NCBI GenBank assembly: GCA_027486405.1
Contig: JAIXPD010000015.1
Coordinates: 1 to 64,000, forward strand
Source: Azospirillum sp.
GTDB taxonomy: Bacteria > Pseudomonadota > Alphaproteobacteria > Azospirillales > Azospirillaceae
Reading direction: 5' to 3'
DNA: 64,000 nucleotides
Shown here: piece by piece, positions 59,338-64,000 of the stretch
Layout of the letters: each line of letters opens with the position of its first letter
Position numbering within the stretch: position 1 is the first letter of the stretch
The notes under the pieces: generated by a model
Seen by the model: the letters and a program-made list of their open reading frames with translations, nothing else
The model's database searches: none
Told to the model about the DNA's origin: nothing
Translations under genes and position numbers: made by a program

Positions 59338-60069
59338 ATGGGACTCATCCTCATCACCGGCGGCAGCCGGGGCATTGGTGCCGCCATCGTGAAACGGGCG
59401 GTGGCGGACGGACACAGCGTGCTGTTCACCTACCACAGCGACCGCGCGGCGGCGGACCGGTTGGTGGCCGCGTGCGGCGGTCGGGCGCAGGCCACGCGCT
59501 GCGACGTGGCCGATCCGGCGCAGATCGCAGCGGCTTTTGCCAAGGTTGATGCGATGGGGACGCTGACCGGTCTGGTCAACAACGCGGGCATCACCGGCGG
59601 CTTTGCCCGCGTGGCCGATCTGCCCATCGACACGTTGCGCGGCGTGCTGGCCACCAATGTGGAGGGTTGCTTCGTCGCCGCGCAACTGGCGGTGCGGCGG
59701 ATGTCCACGGTGCGGGGCGGGGCCGGGGGCAGCGTCGTCAACCTGTCGTCCCAGGCCGCGCGGTTGGGTGGCGGCGGGGAGTGGGTGCATTACGCCGCCA
59801 GCAAGGCGGCGGTGGACGCGCTGACCATCGGCTTGGCCCGCGAGGTTGGGCGGGAGGGCATCCGCGTCAACGCCGTGTCGCCCGGCCTGATCGACACCGA
59901 CATCCACGCCACGGCGGGCGATCCCGACCGGGTCCACCGCATGGCCGACGGCGTGCCGCTGGGCCGCCCTGGCGCGGCGGCGGAGGTGGCCGACGCGGTG
60001 GCGTGGTTGCTGTCCGACCGGTCGAGCTACGTCACCGGGACCATCATCCCGGTGTCGGGCGGGCGGTGA
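59338..60069 (+). CDS. Short-chain dehydrogenase/reductase
   Basis: A 243-residue SDR with the cofactor motif TGGSRGIG (7-14), NNAG (81-84), Ser138 and the catalytic Y152-xxx-K156. The sequence resembles the YgfF/glucose-1-dehydrogenase-like group of FabG relatives. The absence of an Asp after the second strand and the presence of HSDR suggests NADP preference. The substrate is unknown. It stands alone and converges with the protease gene 41 bp away. Confidence 0.88.
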   Translation: MGLILITGGSRGIGAAIVKRAVADGHSVLFTYHSDRAAADRLVAACGGRAQATRCDVADPAQIAAAFAKVDAMGTLTGLVNNAGITGGFARVADLPIDTLRGVLATNVEGCFVAAQLAVRRMSTVRGGAGGSVVNLSSQAARLGGGGEWVHYAASKAAVDALTIGLAREVGREGIRVNAVSPGLIDTDIHATAGDPDRVHRMADGVPLGRPGAAAEVADAVAWLLSDRSSYVTGTIIPVSGGR

Positions 60070-60073
60070 AGCC

Positions 60074-60092
60074 GGGGCGGATCACCCGCCCC
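60074..60092. terminator. Stem between convergent SDR and S41 genes
   Basis: GGGGCGG and CCGCCCC form a 7-bp stem over 5 bases between the two convergent genes. There is no T-run, so this is a weak terminator candidate. Confidence 0.3.
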
Positions 60093-60110
60093 CCCGCAAG
60101 AACGCCCCTC

Positions 60111-61535
60111 TCAGCGGCCCGCCAAGGTGCCGGTCAGCCGGGTGCGGATCGCCGCGACGGCGCACTCCAGCGGGCGGTCGGCGTCCGGCTTCGGCGTGCT
60201 GTTGGCGACGTCCGGGCACATGTCGTCCATCCGCCACACGCGCGGCGGCGGCGGCGGCGGGGCGTGCGGGTCGCAGGTGGCCGGATCGGGGTGGGTTTCC
60301 TCGACATTGCCGTTCGCCGGTTTGACCTCGACGTTCGGCGACACGCCAAAGCAATCGACCAGCGCGCCCGACGGGCGGAAATAGCGCGCGGTGGTCAAGC
60401 GGATGCCGGTGTCGGAGCTGAGGGACGAAATCGTCTGCACCGACCCCTTGCCGTAGGAGCGGGTGCCGAACAGCAGCGCCCGGCCATGATCCTGCATCGC
60501 CCCGGCCACAATCTCCGAGGCCGACGCCGACCCGCTGTTGATGAGCAGCACGATGGGCAGGCCCGGCAGCAGATCGCCGCTGGTTCCATGATAGGAGCGC
60601 GCCTCGTCCGGGTCACGCCCGCGCACGCTGACAACGTCCACCGCCTCCAGGAAACGGTCGGAGACGCTGACCGCCTGGTCGAGCAGACCGCCGGGGTTGT
60701 TTCGCAGGTCGATCACCGCGCCGCTGAGACGCCCCCCCGCCTGACGGCGCATGTCCTCCACCGCCGCCTCCAGCGCCGAGGTGGTTTGCTGGTTGAAGGT
60801 GGCGATGCGGACATAGGCGACATCCCCCTCCAACCGGTAACGCACCGGGTGGATTTTCACGATGGCGCGGGTCAACGACACGCGGGTCGTCGGCTCGGTC
60901 GCGGGCGGGCGGCGCAGGGTCAGCGCCACGGCGCTGCCCACCGGCCCGCGCATGCGCGCCACCGCGTCCTGAAGATTCAACCCCTTGACCGCCACCTCGT
61001 CGATCTTGGCGATCAGATCGCCGCTGCGCAGCCCGGCCCGCGCGGCGGGGGAGCCATCGATGGGGGAAACGACGCGGATCAGGCCGCTGGCCTCGTCCAT
61101 CGTCACCTCGATCCCCAAGCCGCCGAACTCGCCCTGGGTCTGTTCGCGCAGATAGCGGTAACGCTCGGCGTCGAGGAAGCTGGAATAGGGATCGAGCGTG
61201 CCCAGCATGCCGTCCAGCGCCGCTTCGGTCAGGGCGCGGTCGGTGGCGCGCGGGGTGTCGGTCTTCTTCTTGGTCAACCCCGCCAGCGCCTTGTCCACCA
61301 GCACCTGCGGGTCATAGGTCTTCACATGCTCCGTCAGCACCCGGCGCAGCGCGTCGGCGAACAGGACATAGTTGCGGTCGGCGGTGGACAGGGTGCCATA
61401 GCCGCGCGCCTTGGCGAATTCGGCGCGGTAACGCTCCAACGCGGCGTTCGTGTCGGCCCGGTTGATCGGCGCAACCGCGCAAGCGGGGCCGATCGCCACC
61501 ATCATCAGCAGCAAGGCCGCCAGCAACTTCGCCAT
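60111..61535 (-). CDS. S41-family C-terminal processing peptidase
   Basis: A 474-residue secreted serine protease. A signal peptide covers the first about 20 residues (LLAALLLMMVAIGPACA). A PDZ domain spans about 135-210 (GEFGGLGIEVTMDEASGL, AGLRSGDLIAKI), followed by the S41 core with the nucleophile in NSGSASASE (334-341) and Lys363 in SYGKGSVQ. The C-terminus has a Pro-rich segment ([13 protein letters not shown]). The ATG at 61535 was chosen for its signal peptide and GAGGGG at a 6-base spacing. Such proteases process outer-membrane or cell-wall enzymes. Confidence 0.93.
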   Translation of the reverse strand: MAKLLAALLLMMVAIGPACAVAPINRADTNAALERYRAEFAKARGYGTLSTADRNYVLFADALRRVLTEHVKTYDPQVLVDKALAGLTKKKTDTPRATDRALTEAALDGMLGTLDPYSSFLDAERYRYLREQTQGEFGGLGIEVTMDEASGLIRVVSPIDGSPAARAGLRSGDLIAKIDEVAVKGLNLQDAVARMRGPVGSAVALTLRRPPATEPTTRVSLTRAIVKIHPVRYRLEGDVAYVRIATFNQQTTSALEAAVEDMRRQAGGRLSGAVIDLRNNPGGLLDQAVSVSDRFLEAVDVVSVRGRDPDEARSYHGTSGDLLPGLPIVLLINSGSASASEIVAGAMQDHGRALLFGTRSYGKGSVQTISSLSSDTGIRLTTARYFRPSGALVDCFGVSPNVEVKPANGNVEETHPDPATCDPHAPPPPPPRVWRMDDMCPDVANSTPKPDADRPLECAVAAIRTRLTGTLAGR

Positions 61536-61994
61536 CCTAAGCCCCTCTCGACAGGCCGGGAAACCCGACGGAATCACTCGCATCTCATATGGTACCAGAG
61601 GGTTCGCGGTGGATCGCACCCTAACACGGCGTTTCGGCAATCTCAAAGGGTGGGCGGACCGGCGGCGGGGACGGCGAAGGGGGCGGCGATGGTGGTGGCG
61701 GGGACCGGTCCGAGGCGGCTTATACATGCCTATTTTTTGGGCAAACCCACTCATCCACAGGCGGTGTTGGCGATTCCCAAGGGCGGCGGGAGTCTTGTTC
61801 GGCGATTGCGCACACATCTATCCACAGATTCTGTGGAGAAGACCCAGGCTCAAAAACTTATCCACAGATATTCACAGAAATGCTCACCCCATCATCCCCA
61901 GAAAAGAATGGAATCCGCGCCGCCTGTTCTTGTATCCGCGCCGAATCTGAAATATCCAATCATGGTGCATCGGCAAACTTGATGGGTGTTCATC
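61536..61994. other. 459-bp gap with a DnaA-box cluster
   Basis: No gene is seen. The right half (61720-61980) is notably AT-richer than the rest of the window, with TATTTTTTGGGC near 61731 and AAATATCCAATC near 61950. Five DnaA-box-like 9-mers lie at 61751-61876. The left half (61536-61710) is the upstream region of the S41 protease gene. Confidence 0.6.
61751..61876. promoter_or_regulatory. Cluster of five DnaA-box-like sites
   Basis: Compared with TTATNCACA: TCATCCACA at 61751-61759 (one change), CTATCCACA at 61818-61826 (one change), TTCTCCACA on the minus strand at 61832-61840 (one change), TTATCCACA at 61858-61866 (perfect), and ATATTCACA at 61868-61876 (one change). Five sites in 126 bp are far more than expected by chance in DNA this GC-rich. 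This could be part of a replication origin (chromosome or chromid), a DnaA-regulated promoter or a DnaA-titration site. Confidence 0.55.
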
Positions 61995-62249
61995 ATGATG
62001 AGAGACGCGTTTCATCCAAGGAAAGCGACGATTTCGCTGCGCGTCGATCATCAGGTCAAGATGGCGGCCAAGAATTACGCGCGACAACGGCAAACACCGC
62101 TGTCGGAGGTCATGCGCAGTCTTTTGGTGCGGTATGTTGCGGAATGCGCGCGGGAAAACGATCAGGCGTCTCCCGACCTGCTGCAACAGCGTCCGCACCA
62201 GTATGTTGACCTGATCCGCCTGCAAGGACTTCTGAGCGGCAAGGACTGA
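61995..62249 (+). CDS. Ribbon-helix-helix-like small protein
   Basis: An 84-residue protein with RKATISLRVDHQVKMAAKNYARQRQTPLSEVMRSLLVRYVAE (about 11-52), which has the beta-strand then two-helix pattern of Arc/MetJ-type ribbon-helix-helix DNA-binding proteins. Such proteins serve as antitoxins or plasmid-partition/mobilisation regulators. No toxin partner is seen next to it. Start could be ATG 61995 or 61998, or GTG 61986; no strong ribosome-binding site is present. It lies directly after the DnaA-box cluster and is followed by a good terminator. Confidence 0.7.
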   Translation: MMRDAFHPRKATISLRVDHQVKMAAKNYARQRQTPLSEVMRSLLVRYVAECARENDQASPDLLQQRPHQYVDLIRLQGLLSGKD

Positions 62250-62253
62250 ACAA

Positions 62254-62290
62254 AAAGCCCCGCTGACCGGTGAACGGTCGGCGGGGCTTT
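62254..62290. terminator. Bidirectional terminator between the RHH gene and the chemoreceptor
   Basis: AAAGCCCCGCTGACCG and CGGTCGGCGGGGCTTT pair over 16 positions (one mismatch) around loop GTGAA. It is flanked by A- and T-runs on both strands and lies 5 bp past the RHH gene stop and 66 bp past the chemoreceptor stop. Confidence 0.88.
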
Positions 62291-62356
62291 CCTTTGTCAC
62301 AGCGTCTGTGTTGTCACAGGCACTGTGTTGCGGGCCGAGACGCCACGCCGCCACCG

Positions 62357-64000
62357 TCAGGCGGCGTTTTCCAGCGGGGTCAGCCCCCGCGTCAACTGGC
62401 CCACCTCGCGATCCACCCGCCCCTGATCGGCGGCCCCCAGTTCGAATTTGACGTGGATTCGGCCATGCTCGCAGGATTTGACCCGGCAGGGCACGGGCGA
62501 TGAGACGCCGTCCACCCGCAGCACCAGCGTGCCACCCGCCACGGCGTCCGGCCCATCCATCAGCATCGCCCCGCCCGACGACAGGTTCGCGACCCGCACC
62601 CGCACCGGCGCGCGCCCCCCCACCTCCACCGCGCCGTTGATCGACACGGCAAAGCGCGGGCGGCGGCGGCGGTCCACATCGGTGGTGGAGGTGCGAACGA
62701 CCCGCACCAGCACATTGCGCAAACTGTCGATGCCCCCGGCCACGTCGTCGGCGATGGTGCGCACCTCCGTCGCCCGGCTCTGGGTGGCGGCGGCCTCCTC
62801 CGACACGCGGGCGATGCGGCGCGACACCTCCTTGGCCGCGTCGCTGGTCTGGGCGACCGAGCGGGCGATCTCGTTGGTGGCCGCCGCCTGTTCCTCCACC
62901 GCTGCGGCGATGGACGACGAAATGCTGGACACCTCGGTGATCGTCTCCGCCACCTCCGTCACCGCGCCGACGGCGGTGGCGGTCACGCTTTCGACCTCGC
63001 CAATCAGCGCGCTGATTTCCTCGGTGGATTTGGCGGTCTGGTTGGCGAGGTTCTTCACCTCGTTGGCGACGACGGCGAAGCCGCGCCCGGCCTCGCCCGC
63101 GCGGGCGGCCTCGATGGTGGCGTTCAGCGCCAGCAGGTTGGTTTGGCTGGCGATGTCGTTGATGAGACGCGCGACCGCGCCGATCCGCTCCACCGACGCC
63201 GACAGCTTTTCGATGGTGGCGCGGGCCGTGCCCGACCGGTCCACCGCGCGGCCCGTCACCGTGGCGGCGGTCGCCACCTGCTGGCCAATGTCGCTGATCG
63301 CCGCCGACAGCTCTTCGGTGGCGGCGGCAACGGTTTCGGCGTTGGCCAGCGCCTGTTCGGCGGCGGCGGCCACATTCTGGGCGTTGTCGCTGACCTGCAC
63401 CGCCGAGTCCGACATCGCCCCGGCGTTGCCGCTCATCTGGGCGGTGCTTTCGGCCACCTTGTCCACGGCGACGCGGGTTTCGTGCTCCACCTTGTCGGCC
63501 ATCGCCGCCAGGGACTTGCGCCGCTCCTCCTCGCCCCGCTCGCGCAATTCCTCCTGCGCGGCGCGCAGCCGGGCGTTCTCCTGGGCGGCGCTTTGGAACA
63601 CCCGCACGGTGTCGGCCATATGGCCCAATTCGTCGCGGCGCTCCTCCATGCCGACGGTCACGTCCAGACGACCGCCCGCCAGATCGACCATGACCCGGCG
63701 CAACCGTTCCAACGGGCGGATCATCGCCGCCTCCAGGAACAGCACGCAGGCCGCCGCCATCAAGGCGATGACCAGACCGGCCCCGATCAGCGTCAGCCGC
63801 AGCGCGCCAGACACCTGCTGCACCTCGGTGATCGCGCCGGTCAGGCTGGTCATGCGGGCACCGCTGACCGCCACGACGCTGTCGCCCAGTTTTTCCAGGC
63901 TGTCGCCCATGGCGTCGGCCACGCTGTCGAACGTGCCCATGATGGTGTTGCCCGCCGCCGGGCCGCCGTCGATGTAGGCCCGCGCCATCCGCTTGCCCAT
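62357..64000 (-). CDS. Chemotaxis receptor with C-terminal PilZ domain (partial, cut by window edge)
   Basis: At least 547 residues are visible; the N-terminus runs off the right end (the apparent ATG at 64000 is internal). It shows a membrane segment (about 72-92 of the visible part), HAMP (about 93-150), the signalling hairpin [29 protein letters not shown] (about 275-305) and a C-terminal PilZ domain (about 445-535) with the c-di-GMP-binding RRRRPR (RxxxR-type) and NLSSGG (D/NxSxxG) motifs. The combination is like Tlp1 of Azospirillum brasilense, where c-di-GMP binding modulates aerotaxis. The periplasmic ligand-binding part is not in view. It ends at the bidirectional terminator at 62254. 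Confidence 0.92.
   Translation of the reverse strand: MGKRMARAYIDGGPAAGNTIMGTFDSVADAMGDSLEKLGDSVVAVSGARMTSLTGAITEVQQVSGALRLTLIGAGLVIALMAAACVLFLEAAMIRPLERLRRVMVDLAGGRLDVTVGMEERRDELGHMADTVRVFQSAAQENARLRAAQEELRERGEEERRKSLAAMADKVEHETRVAVDKVAESTAQMSGNAGAMSDSAVQVSDNAQNVAAAAEQALANAETVAAATEELSAAISDIGQQVATAATVTGRAVDRSGTARATIEKLSASVERIGAVARLINDIASQTNLLALNATIEAARAGEAGRGFAVVANEVKNLANQTAKSTEEISALIGEVESVTATAVGAVTEVAETITEVSSISSSIAAAVEEQAAATNEIARSVAQTSDAAKEVSRRIARVSEEAAATQSRATEVRTIADDVAGGIDSLRNVLVRVVRTSTTDVDRRRRPRFAVSINGAVEVGGRAPVRVRVANLSSGGAMLMDGPDAVAGGTLVLRVDGVSSPVPCRVKSCEHGRIHVKFELGAADQGRVDREVGQLTRGLTPLENAA

Noticed and set aside
62254-62290. tRNA-like or ncRNA structure
   Set aside because: The stem is continuous with flanking A/T runs on both strands, which is an intrinsic terminator, and no tRNA cloverleaf is present.

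Overview
This is a 64-kb GC-rich chromosomal or chromid segment from an alphaproteobacterium, most likely Rhodospirillales and Azospirillum-like. Pointers are the codon bias (long antisense open frames opposite almost every gene), the many chemoreceptors including one with a C-terminal PilZ domain, a sigma-54-controlled 3-hydroxybutyrate gene, and a glycerol ABC transporter of the type described in Rhizobium leguminosarum. I see no rRNA, tRNA, CRISPR array, transposase or prophage gene. The assignment to a genus is inference.

Layout. 0-5.4 kb: an IclR regulator, a PAS/AAA+ sigma-54 activator, 3-hydroxybutyrate dehydrogenase, and a soluble chemoreceptor whose stop codon overlaps the dehydrogenase start; a consensus -24/-12 sigma-54 promoter lies upstream of the receptor. 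5.5-10.6 kb: a branched-chain-type amino-acid ABC transporter (livGF, then livK-H-M). 11.1-15.2 kb: a cytochrome b561 and a BtuFCD-type importer led by a full cobalamin riboswitch with its own promoter. 15.7-19.6 kb: a NarL-type response regulator, an orphan prepilin peptidase, a NrtR-like Nudix regulator and citrate synthase. 19.9-25.1 kb: a very large hybrid kinase (GAF-PAS-PAS-PAS-HisKA-HATPase-REC-REC-HPt) overlapping a LuxO/NtrC-type regulator. 25.2-34.0 kb: lldR divergent from lldP-dld-lldE-lldF-lldG, a complete D-/L-lactate uptake and oxidation operon, followed by pyruvate carboxylase (34.2-37.6 kb) and a 73-residue protein. 37.9-51.0 kb: a complete glycerol locus (glpD-S-T-P-Q-U-V-K and glpR) with a TorS-like chemoreceptor between glpD and glpR. 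51-64 kb: housekeeping and accessory genes (dienelactone hydrolase family, GMP reductase, orphan solute-binding protein, LysE exporter, YitT, two M20 amidohydrolases, two small unknowns, SDR, S41 protease, a ribbon-helix-helix protein) and, at the right edge, a chemoreceptor-PilZ gene cut by the window end.

The metabolic theme is carbon entry: hydroxybutyrate, lactate, glycerol and amino acids are taken up and oxidised, lactate-derived pyruvate is carboxylated by Pyc, and citrate synthase feeds the TCA cycle. Two of these loci carry a chemoreceptor embedded with the catabolic genes.

The most noteworthy non-coding features are four copies of a ~247-bp element with 17-bp terminal inverted repeats that folds into one long imperfect palindrome, a cluster of five DnaA-box-like sites at 61.75-61.88 kb, the cobalamin riboswitch, the sigma-54 promoter, and a CCCTCTCCCC-type palindrome that has been incorporated in frame into lldG.
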